DNA of 64,000 bases from Turritopsis dohrnii. Lineage: Eukaryota > Cnidaria > Hydrozoa > Anthoathecata > Oceaniidae. The notes beneath the pieces are model-generated. The model made no database searches. It saw only the letters and a list, made by a program, of their open reading frames with translations, and was not told where the DNA came from. The position numbers and the translations under genes are program-made. Location: assembly GCA_027922465.2 (NCBI GenBank), contig BQMF02000114.1, forward strand, positions 930,001-994,000, given 5' to 3'. This document shows, in pieces, positions 46,293 through 57,153 of the stretch (position 1 is the first letter of the stretch; the number at the start of each line of letters is the position of its first letter).

Positions 46293-49200
46293 TTAACCAT
46301 CATCAGGAACTTTCAGTCTAACTATTACAGCATCATGATCAGAAATGTTCAGACAGACTTTTAAACTCTTAACTGAAAAGTCATTCAAAATAGAGTTTCT
46401 GATGTAAACATGATCAATCAGACCACCATCTACATGCGTTGCATGTTGTATGATTTGAGTAAAACCATATAAAGTGTTTTGCAATTCTGTACTATCTCTA
46501 CTGTTCTTCAAGACGTTTATATTGAAATCACCCATGACCATGTCAATTGGATCATTCTGTGATAATATCATTGACAATTTATTCAAGAAAATATCCACAC
46601 TTGCTTGATGACTCCGGTATATCAACAAAACAGTGAACCACATGTCATGAAAAGTAGTCTTCCTTGCTTGAAATAAAGTAAATGCAGGGCAATGTTTAAC
46701 ATTCATCACACTTACACTTCCACTGTGTGCTACCAGCAAACTTTTGTACTTGTCAACATTATTATTAAAAATGAGAGAGAAAGAACTCATGTTTTCCTGA
46801 ATATCAGTGATATCTGAAGCATTGGTCAGCTGAGTTTCTGTCAAAAGCAAAAGGTCTGCATTTGCAAGTTCTTGGTAGTGCTTTATTGAAGAAGCATGTT
46901 TTTTCAGTGATCTTATGTTTAGTAAAGCTATCTGCAAAGAAAATTCTGTGTTTCCAAATGATTCATTAGGTTTTAATAAATTTTCTTTCTTTCTCAATCG
47001 TTGGTATTCTGCATGAGACTTTTCATTTGCTTGAATAGCAGCAGGTGAATAATTTCCTATTAAAAACAATCCATTGAGGGAGGTTGCACGACTGAATGCC
47101 ACATACATTTGACCAGGATGAAAGTTCCTTTGTTTGTGCAATTGAAAACTTACAACAATCTTATCAAGGGATAAACCCTGAACTTTGTGCACAGTACAAG
47201 CGTATGATAACACTAAGGGAAACTGTGTTCTTGTGACAGTTACTGATGTTTTCCGTTTAGACAAACTAAATTTTGAGTCAGTTCTTTCAATAGCCACGTA
47301 ATTGTTTCCTTGAGCAAAGGTATTTTTTCTTTTCATTCCTGCAACATTGTCATCAAAGAGTACAAATATAGTATCACATTTTCCACAAGTAAAAGAAAAA
47401 TTTTTAACAGTACCAATTTGACCATTGATAAGTCTGTCATCAATATCAACATTAGCAGTTAGCATCACCCGTGCTCCAATTTTTAAGGAGAGGTTGTACA
47501 CTAAACCCCCTGTTTCATTAGCATTTTTCCCTCTGATGTTTTCAATTGCAAGTTGAGAGAGTCCTTCTGGATAAGCATCCATTGCAAGTATACTGATTGC
47601 TGGGTTACTTAGTGAAGCAAGCATTTGCTGATTATGCAAATTAACTAGATAGTTTTCTGCAAATATGTGTAACGCATCCCAAGGATAATCTGCATTGTTT
47701 ACTGAAATGAATCTTGATTTGATGAGTGTTTCATCTGCCAAACTCAACGAGCCAACACGTATATTATTCAGCAAATCTATAAATTGGTTATCACCTTTCT
47801 GTCTCATTACTTCATCAAGTTCGGCAAGTTTAAAATTATGCCATAATTTTAATAGACCAATTACGAATCCATCTGTTGAAAACACTGGTTTAGCTAGTAC
47901 AGGTGGTAACTGATAAAGATCACCACTAACAATTAATGTTTTATTCGCAAATGGTATACTATCAGACATTCCAAAAATTTCACAGAGACGCTGATGAACC
48001 TGAAGCAGTAATTTAGAACTAACCATTGATATTTCATCAATGAAAACAACACTGATTTCTTCAAGCTTTAATCTCAAGTTGGTTCTTTGCCTATCACTTA
48101 ATGGTATGAAAGTATTGCATGGGATACCAAGTCCAGTATGAATAGTAGTTCCATCTATGTTAATTGCTGCCACACCTGTTGGAGCTAAAAGCATGATTTT
48201 TGCTTTTGAAATGTCACCGTTTCTAGATAATAATTTGTTTAAGACATTATATAAGCATTTAACTAGATAACTCTTGCCACAACCACCAGAGGCTGTTAAA
48301 AAGATTTGCAACGGCTGCAAAATTTCAGGTTGTTCAGATCTTTTGCTTTGTACAAACTTTTTTGCCCATGTGTAGACAACATCAAAAATTTCACGTTGTT
48401 TTTGATTTAAGGATTCAATGCTAATGTTTAATTCATCATCTGAGACAATTCTTGTTTGGTTTGATGCTGGTGGCAAATCATTTGGAAATTCCTGGTCATT
48501 GTTTGTTTCATCTTCATTAATGTCTAACATGTTGTTAACTAACTCTACAACTTCATCATTTTCCTGTTGTGCATAAAAATCTTGATTTAGAATCATATCA
48601 TCCCTATATGTTCTCAATGCAACATCAACTAGTTCCGAGTTTGGTTCAAACAACTCTTTATTTCTATTAACCATCTCCAATACCTCTGGGTCTGCTAGCT
48701 TATCAACATAAGTGTCATTAGATTTGAGGTCTCTTTCTTCATCCCTGAATGGATAGAATAACATTAAAATATGATGTGCATATTTTTCTGGATATTTATG
48801 TTTGTTAGGTGTATAATAACGCAACACTTTCTTAATCTTTCTACATTTCAAACATTCTTTAGATGACATTAAAGGTATTGTTTTAGGAAGGGCAATCTGG
48901 TCATGGTTATCCTCAACAACTGTATCACTCAAAACTATTGGTTGGTTATCATTTTGCATTTCTGTATAGTCTTTACCATTATCAAGCCGGTAAGATGCAG
49001 AAAATTGGGCAAAGCATAAAGAGTCAATCACTTCAAATTTTCCTCCTAAGAAGGTTTTATTAGGCCTGTCTATATATCTGTCCAACATATTTCTTTTAAA
49101 CACATCTGGACTATCTTCAGGCAGTTCACTAAGTTCTTCTTCACTTTTGAATATCCGAAAACGCTCATTCGGCAAGTTAGTATTTACAAAGGATACTTGA

Positions 49201-51272
49201 GGGTAGCTTTTCCGCAACCACAATTCAGGCATAAGTTGATAAACAGCCTCTTGGACAGAGCATTCTCTATTATCGCTATAAGCTTTCGCTAACTTACACA
49301 TGGCATCATACTTTGGGGAGCCCATTTCTTTGCATTGATGTAGTGCTTCTTTCATTGCATTGGAACAAGAATTTTCGCTTTTTGAAAAATAAGCACACAT
49401 ATAATAAACAGCTTTATAATGATTAAAGACTGGCTGTAAATCAATATTGGCTTCCCATGCAAGCAATCCTTCTTCAAAATAATTATTCACAAAGCATGAA
49501 TCAGTGTTTCGCTTCAAATGTATTTGAAAGTCACTTGGATCAGTTGATATAGACAAGGCACTTTCATATTCTTCCAATGAAATACCTAAGAAAGCAAGAG
49601 TGTCACTAATTGATAAAACAATCTCAAAATTTGGCTTATCAGGGTATAAGAAATTCTTTTTCTTTGGATTTAATTCATTGTCAATATACTGCTTAACCTT
49701 TTGTAAAATAAGCTGTTGCTTTGAAAGAATTTCACTTTTCTCAGAAGGTGGCAAATCTTCCGGAAGCGGTTTGGCAATTATTGTCTTTCTTGTAAAAAAA
49801 TGGCCATATCCAAATCGGCATTCCTTATAATTATACTTCTTACAAGTTTTCGAGTGATGATGTACTTGATACCTCTGTACAAGCTCTCTAAGTTCTGATG
49901 GCTCACTTGGTATATTTGCTGAAATAACTGAATCAACGAATTCAGTGTATTCTTCCATCTTATCAACAGATAAGGATGGCATATTTTCACACCACAGTAA
50001 ACAATGTACATGAGGAGAGCCCCTGGTTTGAAATTCAACCCTGATGGCATAATATAAAACCTTTCCAATTGGCCCTTTGATAACTATCTCTTTAAAAAAA
50101 TTTTCAACACGGAATTGAAAATGTCTAGCTAGCAACACAGGATTGCTATTCAGCAATTCGCATCTTTCAAAGTATGACATCTCCGCAATTGCACTAGTGG
50201 ATATTTCAGAACCATTTAATTTGGAAATGATTAGAAGTAACTCATCCCAACGCAAGTCAGCACATGATAAAGTCAAAAAGAATGAAGGCAATCCAAGTTG
50301 TTTAACCATAGCTAAAACATCAGAAAGCATATTTTTCCAATATGCTGGAGAGCCTTTTACAGAGTTCATAAAACTGTACGCTTCATCATTTACAACAAAA
50401 GACTTGACAGTATCCTTAAAACTTTCAGTAAACATCCCTGCAGTAACATTCTGGCCTGATACCTTGCGCATTGCAACCGTCATTTGGTTTCGCAGATTAA
50501 TTTGCTGAGACACAAAATTTGCGAAAAATATATAATCAGCATCTGAGGCAAATCTTTGTGTATAATTCAATAGCCTTTGATTGAAATACTTTGTGTGTGA
50601 TAGTTTAATCTCTCGTGTAGCTGTGTAACCAAATTTGCCTGTTGGAAATAAATCTGGGAAAGCAAGTTCCTCAACAAATTCATCTTTCAAAATATTTATG
50701 GGTGCTTTTCCTTGGCCTGGAGCAATAATGATATTTTCATCATCAGCTACAACATGTGGGCATTTAGGTATCAGTGTAGTTTCTACACAGTTTAATCGAT
50801 GTTCATTCAAGGGGTCGTCTCCTTCAAAATCATCAATTTCATATCTGCATCTTATGAATAGAACATCTTTATCATCAATAAAACTGATGGCTGGATAATC
50901 CTCAGACTTACTTCCTATAATATCAAAATCTACATCATTATCTACATTATTTTCATCAATATATTTTACATCAAAATAATTATCTGGGACTGAAATGACA
51001 TCCTGTATACTAACATCTTTGTATAGATGATTCGTAGCCCTTAAATATTGTAAAAGGGAGAGGACCAATTCTGGCCTAACTGATTCTGCAACTACATGAG
51101 AATTGTAACATAATTGGTCAGCGCCGCAAGGTAGCTGATCTTTCATTTCCCCGTGTCTGTCAGTCCGTGTGTGTGTGTGTAATGTTGCAGTTCTATACGC
51201 CCCAGTTATCCGCCCGTAGTTACTAATTTCAAATTTTCTTAGTTCAAAATCCGAAAGTTTAAAGCACAACAT
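46293..51272 (-). CDS. Helentron Rep-helicase-endonuclease protein (C-terminal part of the element's ORF)
   Basis: 1659 codons are open. Residues 1-52 come from an insertion, and element sequence starts at about residue 53 (QLCYNSHVVAESVRPE). The Helitron-like Rep region includes APGQGKAPINIL (184-195), a HUH motif in SPHVHCLLW (419-427) and candidate catalytic tyrosines in HYKAVYYMCAYFSK (618-631). The PIF1-type superfamily-1 helicase has Walker A SGGCGKS (995-1001), VVFIDEIS (1075-1082), GDLYQLPPV (1117-1125), MRQ (1156-1158), YACTVHKVQGLSL (1357-1369) and YVAFSRA (1390-1396). From about 1445 an EEP/AP-like endonuclease follows: LLNIRSL, LLLLTETQL, GDFN (1581-1584), GLIDHVYIR and ISDHDAVIV. 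This order is diagnostic of Helentrons. The frame has no stops. The protein would nick, unwind and rejoin DNA in rolling-circle transposition. Confidence 0.93.
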   Translation of the reverse strand: MLCFKLSDFELRKFEISNYGRITGAYRTATLHTHTRTDRHGEMKDQLPCGADQLCYNSHVVAESVRPELVLSLLQYLRATNHLYKDVSIQDVISVPDNYFDVKYIDENNVDNDVDFDIIGSKSEDYPAISFIDDKDVLFIRCRYEIDDFEGDDPLNEHRLNCVETTLIPKCPHVVADDENIIIAPGQGKAPINILKDEFVEELAFPDLFPTGKFGYTATREIKLSHTKYFNQRLLNYTQRFASDADYIFFANFVSQQINLRNQMTVAMRKVSGQNVTAGMFTESFKDTVKSFVVNDEAYSFMNSVKGSPAYWKNMLSDVLAMVKQLGLPSFFLTLSCADLRWDELLLIISKLNGSEISTSAIAEMSYFERCELLNSNPVLLARHFQFRVENFFKEIVIKGPIGKVLYYAIRVEFQTRGSPHVHCLLWCENMPSLSVDKMEEYTEFVDSVISANIPSEPSELRELVQRYQVHHHSKTCKKYNYKECRFGYGHFFTRKTIIAKPLPEDLPPSEKSEILSKQQLILQKVKQYIDNELNPKKKNFLYPDKPNFEIVLSISDTLAFLGISLEEYESALSISTDPSDFQIHLKRNTDSCFVNNYFEEGLLAWEANIDLQPVFNHYKAVYYMCAYFSKSENSCSNAMKEALHQCKEMGSPKYDAMCKLAKAYSDNRECSVQEAVYQLMPELWLRKSYPQVSFVNTNLPNERFRIFKSEEELSELPEDSPDVFKRNMLDRYIDRPNKTFLGGKFEVIDSLCFAQFSASYRLDNGKDYTEMQNDNQPIVLSDTVVEDNHDQIALPKTIPLMSSKECLKCRKIKKVLRYYTPNKHKYPEKYAHHILMLFYPFRDEERDLKSNDTYVDKLADPEVLEMVNRNKELFEPNSELVDVALRTYRDDMILNQDFYAQQENDEVVELVNNMLDINEDETNNDQEFPNDLPPASNQTRIVSDDELNISIESLNQKQREIFDVVYTWAKKFVQSKRSEQPEILQPLQIFLTASGGCGKSYLVKCLYNVLNKLLSRNGDISKAKIMLLAPTGVAAINIDGTTIHTGLGIPCNTFIPLSDRQRTNLRLKLEEISVVFIDEISMVSSKLLLQVHQRLCEIFGMSDSIPFANKTLIVSGDLYQLPPVLAKPVFSTDGFVIGLLKLWHNFKLAELDEVMRQKGDNQFIDLLNNIRVGSLSLADETLIKSRFISVNNADYPWDALHIFAENYLVNLHNQQMLASLSNPAISILAMDAYPEGLSQLAIENIRGKNANETGGLVYNLSLKIGARVMLTANVDIDDRLINGQIGTVKNFSFTCGKCDTIFVLFDDNVAGMKRKNTFAQGNNYVAIERTDSKFSLSKRKTSVTVTRTQFPLVLSYACTVHKVQGLSLDKIVVSFQLHKQRNFHPGQMYVAFSRATSLNGLFLIGNYSPAAIQANEKSHAEYQRLRKKENLLKPNESFGNTEFSLQIALLNIRSLKKHASSIKHYQELANADLLLLTETQLTNASDITDIQENMSSFSLIFNNNVDKYKSLLVAHSGSVSVMNVKHCPAFTLFQARKTTFHDMWFTVLLIYRSHQASVDIFLNKLSMILSQNDPIDMVMGDFNINVLKNSRDSTELQNTLYGFTQIIQHATHVDGGLIDHVYIRNSILNDFSVKSLKVCLNISDHDAVIVRLKVPDDG

Positions 51273-54200
51273 TGATTTTTGGAAAATATATCACTTGTGT
51301 GTGACGAATAAATATATTACAATACAAAAAGAGTTCTTTTCATTCGAATGAATAAGTAAATTATTTGTTTGAATGCGCCCTCCCTCCACCCTTTATTTTA
51401 ACGTAGTGCATTTTGGGAGCGAAACGCTGATCAAACTTATCAACAAGAACCAAAATGTATACATTTATGGTTCCTCTAACAGTCGAATTAGTTTTACAGA
51501 TGCAAATATATAACAACAGTATAAACTTATACTGAAGTGTATTGAATCAAGACATTAGCAACCACGTATCCTAATTGGATGGGATAAAAATTTAGGAGGA
51601 AGAAAAAGTCAGGCAAGTTGCAAATTAATAGATTACCCTATATCTCTCTTGTCACTCGAATTATGTTTTCTCTTTCTTCTAAACATTATGTATTAAAGAT
51701 AACATGTTAGCTTACATACCTTAAGGGAATACTAGGTGATTTTTACTGAGTTATTTATTTTATTGTGTTCTTGTATATACTAGCTACACTTCAATTTTGT
51801 AGCTTGAAATTTTGAATGTTGTTGAAAGTTTCCATACTGCAAAACCAGATCAGAAAATACGGGTTTGAAATTGAAAAGTAATGTTACTTTTTATGATAAT
51901 TATCCAAGAATCATATATTGTAAGAAATCCTGTTACTACGTACGGTTGTTTCTCCACAAAAATTTCTTGATATTTCAAGAAAAACACCGAATTCCCTCGT
52001 CAATTTTGGTCAAATCATACATGAGATGAAACTTGTCTTGGTAAATAAAGTTTCTTTTAAAAAAAGTGCAGTTTCTTATAAAAATAACCGAAGTTTGTTT
52101 TTTAAAAAATATCTATTATTTATGAATTACTGTCTCGGTAAGAGTAAGGCATAATAGAACATTGGTATAGTGCGTTTTCGTTTATATATACCTAATGATT
52201 TTTCGAGAGGTAAATGTTCGAACTCATCAAGTCAATTTTGTTTTTACTAGAAAATTAGGACGGCGACTACAAAAGAGTCATAGACAAGGATATTTTGATA
52301 ACAAACTGATCAATTATTTATATTGATATTTGGTCCTTGGATGGTCAGATTTCGATTTCCACCTGATACCTATTTAATTAGGTCCTAGTTGTCATGTGAC
52401 ACGGTTGACGACACATGTCATAGTTTTGGACATACTGAAAAATAAAAAAAAATGAAAGTGCAAAAAATCTTTACCATCCAAAGAGTATCAAAAATAGATC
52501 AAATCAAACAAAGTAAAAAATTAGAACCCATATCTGAAGTTGCTTACTTCTCTGAAGTCATCCATGACGTCAGTTGAAAGTAGAAAGTGAGGAACAATTG
52601 TTTTTATTCCGAAGAGAATTTTCTGATATGTATGAGCGGTTAAAACAGAAAAATTTAATTTTGTTTGAAAAATAAAATTTTGTTTGCTGTCTTTCATCGC
52701 CATCATCTTGGAAGGATTTTTGCGTATAAATTTTCTGAGTTGAAACTCTAATTATAAGTCTTAAGTATCCTAGGACTTCTTCCTTTTTACTGTCATTCAC
52801 ACCGTAATGCTTTGCAATATTTTGTGTGGGTTCGATTCCCCTCCTGATCCGCTAACTTTGCACTGCAATTGGAAAAGTATATTATATAGTTTGAATGATA
52901 GTTAAAATACATACACTGTAAGAAATTGGGGTTTCAGATATTCTGCCCTTTTCTTTAAACCGTCTGGAAAGATAACTGATGCACATGAATTGTATAGCCA
53001 ATTTAATGACGTAATTGCATAAAATTATGGATCATATAAATAAATTATAAACAAAAATTTCCCATTTCTGTATGATCTGGTTTTGCGGTATGGAAACTTC
53101 CAACAACTGAACAAAAAGTTACCAAAAGACCTTAATGGCACAAATGTAAAATATTTTAGAAGTTAGTTAGAGAAATTGTTATATAATTACAGTAGCAATC
53201 ACACATCAGCTCATAAGAAGACAAAGATGAAGAAAATATTAAAAAAACACAAACAAAAACAATTATACAATATACCTTATTCATACTCTTATAAATGCTG
53301 GAGAATTTCTTGCAGTAATTGCTGTATTTGTTTTTGTAATTTTGAGTTGCATAAGTTTGTCCCGCAAATCTATTTGAATTTTCATGAACTGAATTTTACC
53401 TTTTTCGGAATGAAAAGTTTATTTTACTGAGTTTTGTTGACCAATATTAACTAACCTGCAGTGTCTGATCATAGCGGTGGCCCAACTGTCTGAGGCAATC
53501 ATAAATTGGTTCGGGCCACCAAAATTTTTGAAAACCAGTGTCGTGGTGGCCCGACTGGACAGGCAGAAAAAGTATAAGTATAAATTGGAAATATGATTTT
53601 TGAGCTTTATATATAATGTTTGTCTTTGCAATTTCAGCTCATTTTTCTATTTTCTATCAGCGCATTTCTAAGCGTTTCCAAATGAAATTGTATAGTGTTA
53701 TTGAATTTCGGGCAGTTAAAATTTCCTTCTGGTCACCAAAAAAAAAACAACCAATGATGTCAATGGCCTGGCATAAAACCCAGATAAAATCTTAATATAA
53801 GACACTGACCTGCCACCATTAAATTGAGAAATTCAGTAACTATTTTCCCTTCAGGCATAACATTAGAGTTAAAATTATGATTCTGTAATTGAAGTTTCTG
53901 AATTTTGTTAAATGGAATAAATTAGAATTAATTGGTGCATTGTGCAGTTATACATAACCTTTTACACTTTCATTTTTAGTAATCAGCAACTGCTTGGCAT
54001 TGGATCTTCACGTATCAACAAGAACCAAAATGTATGTATACATTTATGGTTCCTCTAACAGTCGACACTTGGTAGAAACGAAAGTTCACTAGCGTGATTA
54101 ACCGAACACATAGTTTCTGTAAGAACGTAAAGCTGGAAGCTGGAACTTATAAAACTGAAATTTGAAGCTTAAATAAAACCGAATAAAGTAACGAAGTTGT

Positions 54201-54697
54201 TGTAATTGTAATGCCCATATGATTTCTGTTGATGCGTATCGTATTGCCGTATGTAGTTGCTGTCATAGAAACTTTTTAACTAATGAGGAAAAGGATTGTT
54301 GTGGAAATGCAAAGTTTTCTTTTATAACGTTTGCCTTGAGATTTAGTTAAAGCGACTTCTATTAGAAAAAATACTCATTTAGTACGTTATTCGGCTCATT
54401 AGATAGAACTTTGCGTTTTTGGTCTCGATGAGACATATGTAGATAGGATGTTAAGTCAGAGGTAGTAATCTGTACGCAATGTCTGGACCCCTTTTTATCA
54501 CGGGAGGTTTTTAATATATTTGTTTTGGGCGAATGGACTTACATTTTCAATTAGCATGTTCACCAACCGAATACGGGCGTACCCAGATACTAATGAAACT
54601 ATTTTGGAATGCTGGTCATTTCGTTTGTAAAGTCATTATGATCTTTAGATTTTTGAGCATACAGTTCGCGCTGACCTTAAGGCCTAAGGCCTCTTGT
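51111..54697. mobile_element. ~3.6-kb insertion splitting the Helentron ORF
   Basis: The N-terminal ORF reads FMKLKRK and then loses family character. The second ORF regains it at LCYNSHVVAESVRPE. The Helitron fragment at 60.2 kb reads straight through (KLKRKLTFHGHVYFASVSPE), so the material between is extra. Its ends carry GGTCAGCGC (51116-51124) and GCGCTGACC (54668-54676), a possible short TIR, and a GGCCTTAGGCC-type palindrome lies at the right edge. Inside are a ~60-bp direct repeat (51436 and 54013, CAACAAGAACCAAAATGTAT), an inverted ~45-bp repeat (51829 and 53067), a GGTGGCCC...GGGCCACC hairpin (53473-53520) and a B-box-like GGTTCGATTCC (52831). No protein was recognised. Confidence 0.6.
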
Positions 54698-56499
54698 TTC
54701 CTTTTCAATTTCATAAAAATGATACCACTATCATTAATGTTCCTAGGCAAAGTATTGCAAACATCATCAGTTTCAACAGGGATATTACAAACAGTCCCTT
54801 TAATTTTCGGAAATTGACCCTTAGGCATAATCCGAACCTTTGCGAATAGTATACGTTGAGAAATTATAACACGTTCAAGTTTATTCACATCCTGAAAATG
54901 TGTTGGCAAATGGAACAAGTCTAGTTTGTTGCTAACACTCTGGCAAGGTATTTCTTCTTTACGCAATTTCTTATCACATGTTTTACAAATATATAGTGAG
55001 TCATCAAAAGTTGTTATTGGATGACAATTTGGGTTAAAACCATTTTTTGAGTAGCTTTCTTCACAATAGATTTTAACTGATCTTTTATATAGGCACCGAT
55101 TACATGATACACATACATAGCATGGTCCTTCAACAATGGACTCTTTAAATTTCTTGACTCTTGAATAAGGATCTAAATCTTGATGGCCAATATTCATTCG
55201 ACGTTCTTTCTTAAGTTTTTTAATACTCCCTGAATAACTTCGGTAGTGTTGTTTTCTCTTTCGTTTTACTTTTTCAGAATTCTTTTCATAGTGACTTTTC
55301 TTGGCTTCTTTGATTTTTTCACTATTATTACCATAATGACTTTTCCTGATTTCTTTAACTTTTTCACAATTATTGCCATAATGACTTTTCCTGATTTCTT
55401 TAACTTTTTCACAATTATTGCCATAATGACTTTTCCTGATTTCTTTAACTTTTTCAAAATTATTGCCATAATGACTTTTCCTGATTTCTTTAACTTTTTC
55501 ACAATTATTCCCGTAATGACTTTTCCTGATTTCTTTAACTTTTTCACAATTATTGCCATAATGACTTTTCCTGGTTTCTTTAATTTTTTCGCAATTTTTG
55601 CGATAATGACTTTTCCTGGTTTCTTTAATTTTTTTGCAATTATCGTCATAATGGCTTTTCTTGGCTTCTTTTATTTTTTTGCAATTATTGCTATAATGAA
55701 TTTTCCTGCTTTCTTTAACTTTTTCAGAATCTCTTTTATATTGAACTTGCCTTTTTTCCCTGATCATTTGAAAATTAGTTTGATAGTAGTCTTGCTTAAT
55801 CTTTCTTTCTTTGTCACTATTTTTGGCATAAGACTCGGATCTTTTAAACTTACTGTAGCAACTCTCAAGTGTTTTTTTTCCTGAAGCATCTGGGGGATTT
55901 ATTTTTACGTAAACAATTTGAAAATATATAGAATAACCGTAGGTAGAAAATACATAGTGTCTAGCACACTCTACAGATAAAAACATCATTAATATTGATT
56001 TTCCCTCAGGTTCTGGAAGACCTCTGCTATTTCTGCTATGAGAATCAAAGATATAAATATTCCTATTGATGTCTTTCAATATCCCAATACAGTAACCTTC
56101 AATAAAAAGTATGGCACCTGACACCTCATCACTGTAAAAAAGATCCTCATTCAAAAATGTAAATGCATCATTAATATTTCCATTAGTAATTGCATTAGCA
56201 TATCCGTCAGTAACACAAACAAAGTCTGCATGTAATGTAACACTATCAATTTCAATATCAGTGGGCAACTCATCAACATACAAGGTTCTAGAAAATTTAG
56301 TTTTTTCATACAGCCTATTACCGTGATTCAAAACAAAATCTATGTCTGCAGTTTTCCAGATTGATATTTTTCTTACACAAGTCCAAGATATAGACATAAG
56401 TGACATGCATGAACATTGCTTGCCAGAAGAGACACCAAATTTTGGATCACCTTGGTGAGAATTGCCAAAAACTATTTTCAAAATGTTCGTTCCTGCCAT
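54616..56499 (-). CDS. Helentron N-terminal ORF: tegument-USP-like cysteine protease, 15-residue repeats, zinc and DUF6570-like region
   Basis: 627 codons from the ATG at 56497-56499. Residues 1-195 resemble the herpesvirus large-tegument-protein deubiquitinase fold (peptidase C76 type): GNSHQGDPKFGVSSGKQCSC with Cys29 as likely nucleophile, and IYIFDSHSRN with Asp152-x-His154, plus a Gly-rich GYCIGIL strand. Residues ~245-430 are tandem 15-residue repeats, consensus KSHYGNNCEKVKEIR, strongly basic. Residues 460-519 are Cys-rich (CYVCVSCNRC, CKTCDKK), a probable zinc ribbon. Residues ~520-600 match the DUF6570-type segment found before Helitron Rep domains (GQFPKIKGTVCNIP, then IIFMKLKRK). 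The last ~20 codons lie in the insertion. It is the front half of one polyprotein with 46293-51272. Some Helitrons carry an OTU protease at this place; this domain looks different. Confidence 0.8.
   Translation of the reverse strand: MAGTNILKIVFGNSHQGDPKFGVSSGKQCSCMSLMSISWTCVRKISIWKTADIDFVLNHGNRLYEKTKFSRTLYVDELPTDIEIDSVTLHADFVCVTDGYANAITNGNINDAFTFLNEDLFYSDEVSGAILFIEGYCIGILKDINRNIYIFDSHSRNSRGLPEPEGKSILMMFLSVECARHYVFSTYGYSIYFQIVYVKINPPDASGKKTLESCYSKFKRSESYAKNSDKERKIKQDYYQTNFQMIREKRQVQYKRDSEKVKESRKIHYSNNCKKIKEAKKSHYDDNCKKIKETRKSHYRKNCEKIKETRKSHYGNNCEKVKEIRKSHYGNNCEKVKEIRKSHYGNNFEKVKEIRKSHYGNNCEKVKEIRKSHYGNNCEKVKEIRKSHYGNNSEKIKEAKKSHYEKNSEKVKRKRKQHYRSYSGSIKKLKKERRMNIGHQDLDPYSRVKKFKESIVEGPCYVCVSCNRCLYKRSVKIYCEESYSKNGFNPNCHPITTFDDSLYICKTCDKKLRKEEIPCQSVSNKLDLFHLPTHFQDVNKLERVIISQRILFAKVRIMPKGQFPKIKGTVCNIPVETDDVCNTLPRNINDSGIIFMKLKRKQEALGLKVSANCMLKNLKIIMTLQTK
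55266..55760 (-). repeat. 45-bp coding tandem repeat, about eleven to twelve units
   Basis: The period is exactly 45 bases (15 codons). The central five or six units are almost identical, with ATGACTTTTCCTGATTTCTT repeated on the plus strand. Outer units are diverged, the usual sign of unequal exchange or slippage acting on the centre. All units keep the frame. Confidence 0.9.
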
Positions 56500-56571
56500 T
56501 TTTTCTGTGTATCAAGTTCAGAAGCGTAGCTTATCAAAGTAGAGTTTTTGCTTTAAATAAGCACAAATTAG

Positions 56572-56690
56572 CACCCACTTTTTTGTGGTAATTTTGTCAA
56601 CCTGCTCTTTTTTGCAGGAATAGTAGTGTATCACCCACTTTGCGTGGTAAGTTTAATCAACTGCTCTGTGCAGCAAGTAGTAATCAATTT
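56572..56690. repeat. Two-copy 60-bp direct repeat in the Helentron 5' leader
   Basis: CACCCACTTTTTTGTGGTAA (56572) and CACCCACTTTGCGTGGTAAG (56632) start two colinear units that share CTGCTCT, GCAGGAATAGTAGT-like and AATCAA parts. A further pair of GGCAAGTGTCTT/TACACACCA words lies at about 56742 and 56836. These could be regulatory or transposase-binding repeats ahead of the ORF. Confidence 0.55.
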
Positions 56691-57111
56691 GCCAGGTACC
56701 TTCGGTGGTTAGACACAGCTATGCTCACCGACTGTTAACTAGTGGCAAGTGTCTTTCTACACACCAGTATATACACAAAAATGGCGACAAGTGTAAAAAA
56801 GGTGAATAGCAAAGCACTGTTCATGCACACTAACTGTGGCAAGTGTCTTAAACTACACACCAAAACACGAAATAAAAAGTATAAGTAGTAATAATAAATG
56901 TTAATCTTCTCCAAAGACCAACAAAATCTTTCGATTAATTTAGATTTTTATCTTCTATATTCCCACTTTCGCACGCCTCCCTGACTATACAACAGGATAG
57001 AGATCTTGCCTCGCTATCATGCTATCGCTAGCCTGTATTATGTTCGATCAAATACCAATGAAAATTAGGCATCAAATTCCGAACCTCTAGCCGCGGCTAT
57101 AAAAGTGAACA

Positions 57112-57153
57112 GAGAAGAAGGAGAAGAAGAAGAAGAAGAAGAAGGAGAAGGAA
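57112..57153. repeat. (GAA)n microsatellite inside the Helentron 5' end
   Basis: GAGAAGAAGGAGAAGAAGAA-type run just inside the 5' subterminal region. The short copy at 18516-20418 has a GGAGAAGGAGGAGAAGG tract at the same place, so it belongs to the element. Confidence 0.8.

Noticed and set aside
51117..51272. First ~52 codons of the Rep-helicase open frame (HTHTRTDRH and neighbours)
   Set aside because: They come from the insertion and a GT-rich run and show no family similarity. The element's own sequence starts at QLCYNSHV.
52831..52841. GGTTCGATTCC, an exact tRNA B-box-like word
   Set aside because: No A-box or foldable tRNA arms lie upstream at the right distance. It may be a SINE scrap but is not a tRNA gene.
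55246..55884. Long plus-strand open frame rich in Phe and Ile opposite the repeat array
   Set aside because: It is the antisense shadow of the 45-bp coding repeats of the Helentron protein. Its periodicity comes from the other strand.
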